Source of the DNA: Flavobacteriales bacterium
GTDB taxonomy: Bacteria; Bacteroidota; Bacteroidia; Flavobacteriales_F; PHOS-HE28
Length of the DNA: 64,000 bases
Assembly: GCA_020635655.1 (NCBI GenBank)
Contig: JACJZI010000005.1
Span: 274,451 to 338,450, forward strand
Direction: 5' to 3'
The translations under genes were made by a program, and so were the position numbers. The notes under the pieces were generated by a model. It was not told the origin of the DNA. It did no database searches and saw nothing but the letters and a program-made list of their open reading frames with translations. Below are positions 43,533 to 52,066 of this stretch, piece by piece. The first letter of the stretch is position 1; every line of letters begins with the position of its first letter.

Positions 43533-43540
43533 CAAAGATA
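43533..43540 (-). promoter_or_regulatory. Bacteroidota -7 box (TATCTTTG)
   Basis: A perfect TAnnTTTG box on the minus strand, followed by GGGC and the purK GTG. It falls inside the over-extended frame, which helps decide the start and suggests a leaderless purKE mRNA. Confidence 0.65.
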
Positions 43541-43559
43541 ACCGAGCGTGCCCGCGCGC

Positions 43560-44180
43560 TCAGTGCCGCCGGGCGTATTGTTTCCGGAACTGGACGAAAC
43601 GGTACCCGACCGTGAACTGCAGGGTCCGGTTGTAGGGGAAATAGGTGTCATCGTCCGCCAGGATGGCCGTCAAGCCGTTGTAATAGCGCAGGGTCAGGTC
43701 CCATCCACTGAGCAGATCGACCCCGACACCGCCCACGAGACCGAGGTCCCAGTCCGCATAGGACGAGGTGTTCGCCCGGGTGCCATCCTTTTCGTCCTTG
43801 GTCCAGGCCGAAAGCAGACGTCCGGCCTGACCACCCAATTGCAGGTTGAACGTGTTGCTGAGGAAGAACTTCACCTTGAGCGGGATCTGCACGTAAAGCT
43901 GGCGTTCCACCGCGCGCAGGTCGGTCTCTCCGATGCTGTACGATGAACCCTGGTAGGAAACGAGCAGCTCGGGTTGCAGTTCGATCCGCGGTGAGATGCC
44001 CAGTGGAAAATAGAGACCTGCCACGGCCCCCGGGAGCGGTCGGAATTGCCGGAGCTCGGACCGGGCCGTACTGCCCAGCACACCCGCCTTGAAGCCGATC
44101 CCCGATCGCTGGGCGTGAAGGGCGGGAGCGGACCAGAGGATCGTGAAGAGCAGGGCGATGATCGGACGCAGTGCACGCAT
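43560..44180 (-). CDS. Outer-membrane beta-barrel protein (porin/PorT-like family)
   Basis: A 206-residue protein with a signal peptide (MRALRPIIALLFTILWSAPALHAQ) and a barrel built from alternating strands (GIGFKAGVLGSTA, PELLVSYQGSSY, LYVQIPLKVKFFLS, FNLQLGGQAGRLL, WDLTLRYYNGL, LQFTVGYRFVQF). It matches the outer-membrane beta-barrel family common in Bacteroidota; specific function unknown. The ATG at 44180 is chosen because a longer frame to 44387 adds a basic, proline-rich stretch without features. Confidence 0.78.
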   Translation of the reverse strand: MRALRPIIALLFTILWSAPALHAQRSGIGFKAGVLGSTARSELRQFRPLPGAVAGLYFPLGISPRIELQPELLVSYQGSSYSIGETDLRAVERQLYVQIPLKVKFFLSNTFNLQLGGQAGRLLSAWTKDEKDGTRANTSSYADWDLGLVGGVGVDLLSGWDLTLRYYNGLTAILADDDTYFPYNRTLQFTVGYRFVQFRKQYARRH

Positions 44181-44302
44181 GTGCGGTCGCGGGTTCTTCT
44201 TTGCTGGCTTTACGCGACAAGGCCCTCGCGTGTTCCATGGAACGCGCTGGATCCGACCATGTCCGGGCTTGCGTCGACAAAGTGGCCGTGAACGACGCTG
44301 GA

Positions 44303-45112
44303 TCAACGGTGTGGACGGCGCAGTACCAACAGGTAGTGGTCGCCCCAGCGGCGCAGCAATGGCCATCGGCAACTGCGTTCCTCCCACCGTTCGAGAGTGC
44401 GGACCAGACCGGGATGCCGGCGCGCGAAGGGAAGCAGATGCGGCGGGGGGACCAGTGCCGAAAGGGCCATCAACTCAAGTCGCACATATCCGGGGAGGTG
44501 CCTTTGGACCGCTTGCGGATCATGGTAGTGACAGGTGAACGGAACGCCTTCGATGTTCGCCGTTGCGCCACCCTTGTGCCTGCGACGGAGAGCCAATTGG
44601 AAGTTGCCGCGGAACAGTTCGATCCATTCCCAAAGAGAGTTCCTGGGCATGATCACCAGCGAACAGGTGCCACCCGGACGGAGCAGGGCATCGATGTCGT
44701 GCATCACGCCGCTCAGGTCGGGAATGCAGTTCAATCCACCGAAATCGGAGAACACATGGTCGAAGTCGTGTCCTGCGAACATTCCCAGCTGCGCGAACGG
44801 AACGTCCGCGATGGAAATGTCCAGATCGGGGCGCAACGCTCTCTTGTGGCGCATCGCCTCGAGCATGCCCGGGGCCTGGTCCGTGGCTGTGACATGGAGT
44901 CCCTTCTCCGCGAAAAAGAACGCATCGATCCCCGTGCCTGCATTGATCTCCAGGAGGCGCTCCCCGGGCGCATAGAGCGCCAGGACACGCTGGCGCACGC
45001 GTTCACGCACCCAGGTGATGAGCGCGTTCTCCTCATCCAGCGCGTCGAACACGGGCGCCTGCCTGCTGAACGCCTCGCGCGCGGGATCGGACCTCGTCGG
45101 GATCGGGTTCAT
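44303..45112 (-). CDS. Class I SAM-dependent methyltransferase
   Basis: A 269-residue methyltransferase with motif I LLEINAGTGIDAFFFAEKG, motif II-like VTATDQAPGMLEAM and the post-motif region HVFSDFGGLNCIPDL, plus LLRPGGTCSLVIMP. The substrate is unknown. The ATG at 45112 overlaps the stop of the broken radical SAM gene (ATGA), fixing the start at MNPIPTRSD. The run nucleotidyltransferase, radical SAM, methyltransferase looks like one operon. Confidence 0.8.
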   Translation of the reverse strand: MNPIPTRSDPAREAFSRQAPVFDALDEENALITWVRERVRQRVLALYAPGERLLEINAGTGIDAFFFAEKGLHVTATDQAPGMLEAMRHKRALRPDLDISIADVPFAQLGMFAGHDFDHVFSDFGGLNCIPDLSGVMHDIDALLRPGGTCSLVIMPRNSLWEWIELFRGNFQLALRRRHKGGATANIEGVPFTCHYHDPQAVQRHLPGYVRLELMALSALVPPPHLLPFARRHPGLVRTLERWEERSCRWPLLRRWGDHYLLVLRRPHR

Positions 45113-46513
45113 GCGCGATCGATGGTCCGCAGCCGCAGGGCATGGTACCCTTCGCCGATGCCATGGTAGCATGCCCGTGCGGGATCTTGATGGCGCATGG
45201 CGCTTTGCCGGCGGAAGCGACGGTGCATGTAGCGGTGCAACTGCTTGTAGTAGGCCGGACGATGCGCCTGGCGGAACATCAGGGCCAGATCATCGCTGTC
45301 CGACCAGTTCGCCTTTTCCTTGAGGTCGGTCTTGACGCGCTCGTGGAACGGTGTGCCGGGCAGCGGGTAGCTGACGGAGATACCGATGTCGTCCGGTGCC
45401 AACGTATCGACCATGCGGATCGTGCTGCGGACGTCCGCCTCCGTCTCGTCCGGATACCCGAACTGGAGGAAGAAACCGACGCGCACCCCCTTTTCACCGA
45501 GCAGGCGGCGGGCGGTGGCGATCTGTTCCAACGTGATGCCCTTGTCCATGGCATCGAGCACCTTCTGCGATCCGCTTTCCGCACCGATCCACACCTCCTC
45601 CAGCCCGGACGCGACCAGTGCATCGAGGGTCCCCGGCTCCAGGAGCAGGTCGGCGCGGCTCTGCACCTTGTAGGGGATCTTCAAACCGGCCCTTGCCATG
45701 CCATCGCGGAACGCCTCGACCCATCCCGGCTTCAATCCGAAGATGTCATCGCACATCCAGAGGTGGTCCGGTCGGAAGCGTTCATGCAGCAATTGGATCT
45801 CCCGCACCACGTGTTCCGGTGAACGGCTGTTGTAGCGGTTCCCGTAGATCGGTTTTGCGCACCAGTTGCGCCAACGGACAGCCGCGCGTGGTGGCCACGT
45901 TCAGGCTGAAGCGTCCGTTCGACCGCATCCAGATCTCCCGGTAGGGGTCCACGTCGATCAGGTCCCACGCCGGCAGGGGGCGCGTCCAGATCGCGGAGCA
46001 CGGGTCGTTTTGGCGTGGCACGGACCTCTTCTCCTTCCCGGAACGCGATGCCCGGCACCTGCTTCCAGGGAGTTCCCTCCGCCCAGTGCCCGACCAGCTC
46101 GTGCAGGCTTGTTTCGCCCTCGCCCAGGACCACGGCATCCGCTCCCTGCTCCAGGTAGATCCCGGCATGATCGCTGGCGTCGGAGCTGTTCACCGCCACA
46201 TGGCAGCCGGCCTGTTTCGCCAACACCACCATGCGCAGGACGGCATCGCGCATCACCGTGAGGCACATCTTGGTGAGGTAGTTGAAGCCGTCGTCGTAGA
46301 TCACCACCACCTCGGGCCGGAACGCCTGCAGGGCCGGTACGAGCACTTCCGGGAAGGGCTCAGGCCGGTATCCAGCACGCGTACCTCGTGACCCGCTTCG
46401 CGCAGCACGGCCGCGGCCAGCAGCGTACCCAACGGGGGATAGGGTCGACCGTCCCGCCATTGTTTCGGATCGAGCCTGTAGAAATAGCCATGGGTGACCA
46501 GGACGCGGCTCAT
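45109..46513 (-). pseudogene. B12-binding radical SAM protein, interrupted by several indels
   Basis: The reading frame is broken into four parts that rejoin into one radical SAM protein of about 465 residues. It starts at MSRVLVTHGYFYRLDP (46513) and shifts frame near 46350-46360, at a run of five G (45976-45980) and around 45866-45874. The last shift destroys the 4Fe-4S motif: restoring two missing T (plus-strand A) bases gives GCPFGCNWCAKPIYGNRY. The rest (RPEVVVIYDDGFNYLTKMCL, DAVVLGEGETSLHEL, EEVWIGAESGSQKVLDAMDKG) is well conserved and has no in-frame stops. It may be a recent pseudogene or an artefact of homopolymer errors. The start overlaps the nucleotidyltransferase stop (ATGA). Confidence 0.8.
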
Positions 46514-47443
46514 GCCTGTTCAAGGTCGATGCCGTGCCGCGTGGCGAACCGCTCCAGGCGTTCCTGATAGGCTTTCATCACGCGGCCTTGGAAATGGTTG
46601 GGGTGATGCTTGCTCACGTAGCGTCGACTGCGGAACGCGACGGCGAAATCCCCCTCCGGCATGCGACCGAACTTCCTCCGCCATCGCTTCAGGGTGATCC
46701 GCATGCAGAACGTGTCGAGCCAGGTTCCCGGTGCACCACTGAGCAGCACCTCCACCGACCGTTTCATCCATGGAGCCTTGTCGGGTCCGATCGGCAGGTC
46801 CGGTATCCCCGCCTGCGGGAACCGGTCAAAGCCCCCAGTCGTTGGCGGCGAAGAACGCCGCACATGCCGCCTTGCCGTTCGTCGGGATCAGCGTGACCAG
46901 TTCCGTGGCGGTGAAGCGATTGCGGTCCTCGATGGTGAGATGGTCCTCGTCCACGAAATAGTTCACGCAGAAATAGCGCCGACTGTTCAGGAGGAAGACC
47001 TTCTTGAAAAGGACGAGCAACGTGCGGGCGATCCACAGACGCCCCGGTCGCGTGATGACGAAATAGTCGATATCCCCATCGGACGCCAGCCGGCCTTTGC
47101 TCATGCTCCCGCTCAGAAGGACACCGCGCACGAACGGGAACGCGCCGATCAACCGGGACATGCGTCGGGCCTTGCCCATGCGTGCCTGTGCCCGCACCTC
47201 GTCCGTCCGGCGCTGGTCCAGCATTCCGGTATTGTTGTTCATCAGCAGGTAGCCGTCGATGCTGCGTACCAGCTGCTGTTCCACCAGGTCCCCCAGGATG
47301 CGGTCATCGGACATCGAGGAATCCGCGAACCGGACCACCTCCTCCGGCCGTAGTGGATGATGGAACAGGTCGAAATAGACCAAGGTCCGTAACGCGGAGC
47401 GCTGTTGGGCAGTGATGGTGAGGGTGTCTGCGCCAGTGGGCAT
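46510..47443 (-). pseudogene. Nucleotidyltransferase-domain protein, one frameshift
   Basis: Two frames join into one protein of about 310 residues. The N-terminal part (TITAQQRSALRTLVYFDLFHHPL, GVLLSGSMSKGRLASDGDIDYFVIT) carries the polymerase-beta-like GSxxxGxxxxDxDID nucleotidyltransferase motif near residue 120. It stops early at 46826 because of five C bases (46832-46836, plus strand); removing one restores FFAANDWGFDRFPQAG and continues into the C-terminal part (WLDTFCMRITLKRWRRKFG, RSRRYVSKHHPNHFQGRV). The start at 47443 is preferred; TACCTTCG lies ten bases upstream. It heads the operon with the radical SAM and methyltransferase genes. Confidence 0.78.
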
Positions 47444-47453
47444 GGTGCAGGTT

Positions 47454-47461
47454 CGAAGGTA
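47454..47461 (-). promoter_or_regulatory. Possible -7 box (TACCTTCG)
   Basis: One mismatch to TAnnTTTG, ten bases before the nucleotidyltransferase ATG at 47443. The same eight bases recur before rpe. Confidence 0.45.
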
Positions 47462-47522
47462 GGCCTTGGGTGGGGTAAGCCTCCCAACGGTCCGGTGGAC
47501 CATTCCTGGAAGGCCGGCCCGT

Positions 47523-48173
47523 TCAGGTCCCGGAAAGCAGGTCGATCGCGGCCTTCGGGTCCTTCACGCCGAACACGCTGTTGCCGGCCACCAGCACATC
47601 GGCGCCATGCGCGACCAGGTCCTTGTGGTTGTCGGGGCCCACACCACCGTCCACTTCGATCAGCGCCTTGGATCCACGGCGTTCACGCAGGTCGCGCAAC
47701 TGGTCGAGCTTGTGGTAGGTGTTCCGAATGAACTTCTGGCCGCCGAACCCGGGGTTCACGCTCATGACGAGCACGAGGTCCACATCGGCGATGGTGTCCT
47801 CAAGGGAGGCGATCGGTGTATGCGGATTGAGCGAGACACCGGCCTGCATGCCCGCGGCCTTGATCGCCTGAACGGTGCGGTGCAGGTGCGTACATGCCTC
47901 GATATGCACGGTGAGCACGTCCGCGCCGGCCTCTTTGAATGCGGTGATGTAGCGGTCCGGGTCCACGATCATGAGGTGGGTGTCGAACACTTTCTTCGTC
48001 AGCGAACGGATGGCCTTGATCACGGGTATGCCGTAGCTGATATTGGGGACGAAGACCCCGTCCATGACGTCCAGGTGGAGCCAGGGAGCCGGGCTCTGGT
48101 CCACGAGCTCCACGGCGCTCCGCAGGTCGGTGAAGTCCGCCGAAAGGAGGGAGGGGGCCAGGATGTGCGCCAT
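47523..48173 (-). CDS. rpe: Ribulose-phosphate 3-epimerase
   Basis: Interconverts ribulose 5-phosphate and xylulose 5-phosphate in the pentose phosphate pathway. The TIM-barrel protein is 216 residues, as usual. Motifs: APSLLSADF, WLHLDVMDGVFVPNISYG, DTHLMIVDPDRY, MSVNPGFGGQKFI and EVDGGVGPDN, with metal-binding His and catalytic Asp in place. The start lies six bases after a TACCTTCG box. Confidence 0.96.
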   Translation of the reverse strand: MAHILAPSLLSADFTDLRSAVELVDQSPAPWLHLDVMDGVFVPNISYGIPVIKAIRSLTKKVFDTHLMIVDPDRYITAFKEAGADVLTVHIEACTHLHRTVQAIKAAGMQAGVSLNPHTPIASLEDTIADVDLVLVMSVNPGFGGQKFIRNTYHKLDQLRDLRERRGSKALIEVDGGVGPDNHKDLVAHGADVLVAGNSVFGVKDPKAAIDLLSGT

Positions 48174-48179
48174 GGGCCA

Positions 48180-48187
48180 CGAAGGTA
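48180..48187 (-). promoter_or_regulatory. Possible -7 box (TACCTTCG)
   Basis: One mismatch to TAnnTTTG, six bases upstream of the rpe ATG. Its position leaves almost no room for a leader. Confidence 0.5.
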
Positions 48188-48197
48188 GCCGAACGAA

Positions 48198-48224
48198 GGA
48201 AGGGCGCCCTGTGGACGCCCTTCC
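48198..48224 (-). terminator. Hairpin after rpoD
   Basis: A perfect 9-bp stem GGAAGGGCG/CGCCCTTCC with a 9-base loop, 19 bases beyond the rpoD stop in the direction of transcription. The following bases TTCGTTCG are only moderately T-rich, so termination strength is uncertain. Confidence 0.55.
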
Positions 48225-48242
48225 GGTGGGTTCCCGGGACCT

Positions 48243-49109
48243 TCAGCCGAGGTAGGCACGCAGCACCCGGCTGCGGCTGGTGTGCTTCAGGCGGCGGATG
48301 GCCTTCTCCTTGATCTGGCGTACGCGCTCACGGGTGAGCTCGAACTTCTGGCCGATCTCCTCCAGCGTGTGGGGCTGGTTGCCCTGCAGGCCGAAGTAGA
48401 GGCGGATCACATCGGCCTCCCGGCTGCTCAAGGCATCCAACGACCGCTCGATCTCCACCTTAAGGCTGTCGGTCATCAAGGCCTCTTCCGGATCGGGCAG
48501 GTCCTGGTTCTTCATCAGGTCGAGCATGGTACCGCTCTCCTCACCCTCGCGGAGGGGGGCGTCCATGCTCACATGGCGACCGATGTTGTTCAAGCTGGTC
48601 TTCACTTCCTCCAGGGTCATCTCCAGCACCTCGGCCAATTCAGCGGCGGTGGGTGGGCGCTCATGCTCCTGTTCCAGTTTGGCGAAGGCCTTGTTGATCT
48701 TGTTGATCGATCCGATCTTGTTCAGAGGCAGCCGTACGATCCGTGCTTGTTCCGCCAGGCTCTGCAGGATCTGTTGGCGGATCCACCAGACCGCGTAGCT
48801 GATGAACTTGAATCCGCGCGTCTCATCGAAACGACCGGCGGCCTTGATCAATCCCAGATTGCCTTCGCTGATCAGATCGGGCAGGCTCAAGCCCTGCCCC
48901 TGGTATTGCTTGGCGACGGATACGACGAAGCGTAAATTGGCCTTGCACAAGGCCTCCAGCGCATCGTTGTCGCCTTCCTTGATGCGACGTGCCAGCTCCA
49001 CCTCCTCCTGGGCGGTGATCAACTTCACCTTGCCAATCTCCGTCAGGTACTTGTCCAGGGACGGGGTGTCCCGGTTGGTCACCTGCTTGGTGATCTTCAA
49101 CTGCCGCAT
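48243..49109 (-). CDS. rpoD: Primary sigma factor RpoD, Bacteroidota type
   Basis: The vegetative sigma-70 factor, 288 residues, short because it lacks regions 1.1 and the non-conserved insert as in other Bacteroidota. It begins MRQLKITKQVTNRDTPSLDKYL, the phylum's typical start, so the upstream frame to 49220 is excluded. Region 2 includes DLISEGNLGLIKAAGRFD, KFISYAVWWIRQQI; region 3 follows LPLNKIGSINKINKAF; region 4 is LDALSSREADVIRLYFGL with TLEEIGQKFELTRERVRQIKEKAIRRL. It recognises the TAnnTTTG promoters found in this window. Confidence 0.97.
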   Translation of the reverse strand: MRQLKITKQVTNRDTPSLDKYLTEIGKVKLITAQEEVELARRIKEGDNDALEALCKANLRFVVSVAKQYQGQGLSLPDLISEGNLGLIKAAGRFDETRGFKFISYAVWWIRQQILQSLAEQARIVRLPLNKIGSINKINKAFAKLEQEHERPPTAAELAEVLEMTLEEVKTSLNNIGRHVSMDAPLREGEESGTMLDLMKNQDLPDPEEALMTDSLKVEIERSLDALSSREADVIRLYFGLQGNQPHTLEEIGQKFELTRERVRQIKEKAIRRLKHTSRSRVLRAYLG

Positions 49110-49315
49110 CCTTGCCATGGGCGCTCGAGGGTTTTTCGTGTAGAGCCCGTTCAACGCGCAGGACCCCCGGCTGGTTACGCGACCTTGGACAACGGGCGCG
49201 CAGGAGCAAGGACCGGTCATCCCCCCCCATATCTGGAGGAATGGTGGAGGTCGATCGGCGGAAATGACGAAGCCGCCCTGTTCGGGGCGGCTTCATTGTG
49301 CTTTGGGCTGGCGGA
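49110..49315. other. Spacer between pnp and rpoD
   Basis: About 206 bases containing the pnp terminator hairpin at 49269-49294. The remainder should hold the rpoD promoter, but I could not find a convincing TAnnTTTG box near the rpoD start. Confidence 0.4.
49269..49294 (-). terminator. Hairpin after pnp
   Basis: A perfect 10-bp stem GAAGCCGCCC/GGGCGGCTTC around a 6-base loop, 22 bases beyond the pnp stop. The bases after it (GTCATTTCC) give only a weak T run. Confidence 0.65.
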
Positions 49316-51550
49316 TCAGTTGTCGTGCGGGCCGCGGTCGCGATGCGGCCTGTCCCGCCGGGGACGGTCGCTCCTTTCGCGACGCTCACGATGCTCACCG
49401 TGCCCGTTGCTCTCGCGTTCGACGTAGCCTTCCGGTTTCGGCAAGAGCGCCCGGCGGCTCAGCTTCAGCTTGCCCGTGCGCGGGTCCTTGCCCGTGACCT
49501 GGAATTCGACGATCTCCCCTTCCTTCAGGACGTCCTCCACGCGTTCAACGCGCTTCCAATCGAGCTCGCTTACATGGAGCAGCCCGTCGGTGCCGGGCAC
49601 CACCTCCACGAAAGCGCCATAGGGCATGATGGTCTTGACCTTGCCCTTGTAGGTGGCACCGACTTCGGCCTGGGGCGGGAAGGCGATGGCCTTCACGCGT
49701 GCCACGGCGGCCTCGATGCTGGCCTTGTCCTCACTGGCGATCTCCACCACGCCGCGTCCATCCACCTCGTCGATCACGATCGTGGCGCCGGTCTCGGCCT
49801 GGATCTCCTGGATCACACGGCCGCCCGGACCGATGATGGGCCCGATGCTTTCCTTCGGCACGTCGAAGGTGACGATGCGCGGGGCGTGCGGTTTGTAGTC
49901 CTCGCGCGGCTTGTCGATGGTCTTCAGCATCTCGTCCAGGATGTGCATCCGTCCCTGGCGGGCCTGCTCGAGGGCCTGGGCCAGCACCTCATAGGGAAGC
50001 CCATCGACCTTCATGTCCATCTGTGTGGCGGTGAGGCCCTTTGCGGTGCCGGTCACCTTGAAGTCCATGTCGCCCAGGAAGTCCTCGTCACCGAGGATGT
50101 CGCTCAGGATCGCATGGCGTTCGCCGTCACTGATCATGCCCATGGCGATGCCGCTCACGGGAGCGCTGATCCGCACACCCGCATCCATCAGGGCCAGCGT
50201 GCCGGAGCAAACGGTGGCCATCGAGCTGGATCCGTTGCTCTCCAGGATATCGCAGTTCAGACGGATGGTGTACGGGTTCTCAGGAGCGGCCGGGATCACC
50301 GGTTTCAGCGCGCGGAGGGCGAGATTGCCGTGGCCCACTTCGCGACGGCCGGGACCGCGGATGGGGCGAACCTCTCCGGTGCTGAAGCTGGGGAAATTGT
50401 AATGCAGCATGAAGTTCTCGCTGCCCTTGCGTGTGGCCAGGTCGATGGTCTGTTCATCCATCGAACTGCCGAGCGTCACGGTGTTGATGGCCTGCGTTTC
50501 GCCGCGGGTGAAGATGGCGCTGCCATGTGTGCCGGGCAGCACGTCCACCTCGCTCCAGATCGGGCGGATATCGGTGGTCTTGCGGCCATCCAGGCGCACA
50601 CCCTTGTCCAGAACGACATTGCGGACGGCCTTCTTCTGCGCCTTCTTGAAGTAGCGGGCCAGCATGGCCTTGTCCGCCTGTTCCTCCTCACTGAGGGTGG
50701 CAAGACAGTCCTCCTTCACCTTGCCGAAATTGGCCGATCGCTCCTCCTTGCTGCTGGGCTGCAGGGCGAGGTCGTAATAGCGCTGGTAGCAGAAGTCGAA
50801 GATCTTCTTTTCGAGCGCCTCGTTCTTGTTCTCGTGCTCGTAGGTCCGTTTGACCTGGCTCTTGGGCACGGCGGCGCTCAGTTCGTTCAACACCACGCAC
50901 TGTTTCTTGATGGCTTCGTGGGCCAGTTTGATGGCCTCGATCATGTCCTCCTCCTGCACCTCCTTCATCTCGCCTTCCACCATCAGGATGTCGGTGAGCG
51001 TGCCGGCCACGATGAGGTCGATGTCGGCCGAGGCCGCCATCTCCACCTCGGGGTTCAGTACCATGTGGCCATCGATCCGGGCCACGCGAACCTCGCTTAC
51101 CGGTCCGCTGAACGGGATGTCGCTTACAGCGAGTGCCGCCGCACCTGCCAGACAGGCGAGGGAGTCGGACTGGGTCTTCTTGTCGGTGCTCATCAGAGAG
51201 ATCACCACCTGGGTGTCGCCGTGGAAATCGTCAGGGAAGAGCGGCCGCAGCGCCCGGTCCACCAGGCGGCTGGTCAGCACTTCATGATCGCTTGGTCGGG
51301 CCTCACGCTTGAAGAAGCCGCCCGGGAAACGCCCGGCAGCGCTGAACTTCTCGCGGTATTCCACCTGCAGTGGCAGGAAGTCGATGCCCTCGCGGGCCTC
51401 CTGGGTGGCCACCACGGTGGCGAGCAGGATGGTGTCACCCTGCCGTACCGTCACGGCGCCATCGGCTTGTTTGGCCAGCACTCCGGTCTCGATCGTGATG
51501 GGCCTGCCATCGCCCAGGTCGATGGTCTTGCTTATTCCTTGTGGTCTCAT
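49316..51550 (-). CDS. pnp: Polyribonucleotide nucleotidyltransferase (PNPase)
   Basis: A 3'-5' phosphorolytic exoribonuclease, 744 residues. Two RNase PH domains (first with QVEYREKFSAAGRFPGGFFKRE, second with GSAIFTRGETQAI, GPGRREVGHGNLA and a central helical domain between), a KH domain (GPIIGPGGRVIQEIQ) and an S1 domain (YKGKVKTIMPYGAFVEV, GLLHVSEL). The last 40 residues (RERRERSDRPRRDRPHRDRG) form a basic, arginine-rich tail that probably binds RNA or is disordered. It follows rpsO, a widely conserved order, with a terminator and a leader hairpin between. Confidence 0.97.
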   Translation of the reverse strand: MRPQGISKTIDLGDGRPITIETGVLAKQADGAVTVRQGDTILLATVVATQEAREGIDFLPLQVEYREKFSAAGRFPGGFFKREARPSDHEVLTSRLVDRALRPLFPDDFHGDTQVVISLMSTDKKTQSDSLACLAGAAALAVSDIPFSGPVSEVRVARIDGHMVLNPEVEMAASADIDLIVAGTLTDILMVEGEMKEVQEEDMIEAIKLAHEAIKKQCVVLNELSAAVPKSQVKRTYEHENKNEALEKKIFDFCYQRYYDLALQPSSKEERSANFGKVKEDCLATLSEEEQADKAMLARYFKKAQKKAVRNVVLDKGVRLDGRKTTDIRPIWSEVDVLPGTHGSAIFTRGETQAINTVTLGSSMDEQTIDLATRKGSENFMLHYNFPSFSTGEVRPIRGPGRREVGHGNLALRALKPVIPAAPENPYTIRLNCDILESNGSSSMATVCSGTLALMDAGVRISAPVSGIAMGMISDGERHAILSDILGDEDFLGDMDFKVTGTAKGLTATQMDMKVDGLPYEVLAQALEQARQGRMHILDEMLKTIDKPREDYKPHAPRIVTFDVPKESIGPIIGPGGRVIQEIQAETGATIVIDEVDGRGVVEIASEDKASIEAAVARVKAIAFPPQAEVGATYKGKVKTIMPYGAFVEVVPGTDGLLHVSELDWKRVERVEDVLKEGEIVEFQVTGKDPRTGKLKLSRRALLPKPEGYVERESNGHGEHRERRERSDRPRRDRPHRDRGPHDN

Positions 51551-51577
51551 TGTCGTTTCTTCTTTGCCTCATGTGCG

Positions 51578-51596
51578 GACCGGCATTTCCGGTCCA
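51578..51596 (-). promoter_or_regulatory. Hairpin in the pnp leader
   Basis: A perfect 7-bp stem GGACCGG/CCGGTCC with loop AAATG (minus strand), 27 bases upstream of the pnp ATG. It may be a leader structure for post-transcriptional control, as pnp leaders are regulated by hairpins in other bacteria; that role here is inference. Confidence 0.4.
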
Positions 51597-51634
51597 TTCG
51601 TCGTTGTGTTGCTTTCGTTCCTCGGTCATGCAAA

Positions 51635-51661
51635 AGGGCGACCGTGCCTCACGATCGCCCT
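51635..51661 (-). terminator. rpsO terminator
   Basis: On the minus strand AGGGCGA-CGTG pairs with CACG-TCGCCCT (11 pairs, one internal mismatch, 3-base loop), followed by TTTTG. It lies about 57 bases after the rpsO stop and before pnp. Confidence 0.75.
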
Positions 51662-51717
51662 CCTTTCAATTCCGGTATGTCGTGCCAAGGCCACCGTACG
51701 CCCGGTGGGCAGGCCGG

Positions 51718-51987
51718 TCACTTGCGAAGTCCAAGTTCCTGCAGGATCGCCCGGTAGCGGGAGATGTCGTGGGTGCGCAGATAATTGAGCATCTGTTTGC
51801 GCTTCCCCACCAGGTGCATCAGGGCGGTCTCGGTGGCGTGGTCCTTCTTGTTGGCCTTCAGGTGCTCGGTGAGATGGTCGATCCGCTTGGTGAACAGCGC
51901 GATCTGGCTTTCTGCCGCGCCGGTGTTCATCTCGGTGCCACCGTGCTTCTTGAAGATCTCGCGTTTGGCCTCTTTCGTCAGGTACAT
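51718..51987 (-). CDS. rpsO: 30S ribosomal protein S15
   Basis: An 89-residue 30S subunit protein that binds 16S rRNA early in assembly. The sequence MYLTKEAKREIFKKHGGTE, then TGAAESQIALFTKRIDHLTEHLK and RKQMLNYLRTHDISRYRAILQELGLRK, is typical. The ATG at 51987 is the family start, with an AGAAGG about seven bases before it, one of the few clear Shine-Dalgarno-like sites here. A TATCTTTG box lies 49 bases upstream. Confidence 0.97.
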   Translation of the reverse strand: MYLTKEAKREIFKKHGGTEMNTGAAESQIALFTKRIDHLTEHLKANKKDHATETALMHLVGKRKQMLNYLRTHDISRYRAILQELGLRK

Positions 51988-52036
51988 GTGCTGCCTTCTT
52001 AGCATTCCGTCCGGCCCTTCCGGAGGAATGAGGCGG

Positions 52037-52044
52037 CAAAGATA
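52037..52044 (-). promoter_or_regulatory. Bacteroidota -7 box (TATCTTTG)
   Basis: A perfect TAnnTTTG match, 49 bases upstream of the rpsO ATG. Here the leader is long enough for ribosome binding, in contrast to purK or rpe. Confidence 0.65.
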
Positions 52045-52066
52045 GGACCTTTTCGGGTAGCTCCGG

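Noticed and set aside
46826..46836. Programmed ribosomal frameshifting in the nucleotidyltransferase gene
   Set aside because: No slippery heptamer with downstream structure is evident, and several unrelated indels lie close by, which is better explained by error or decay.
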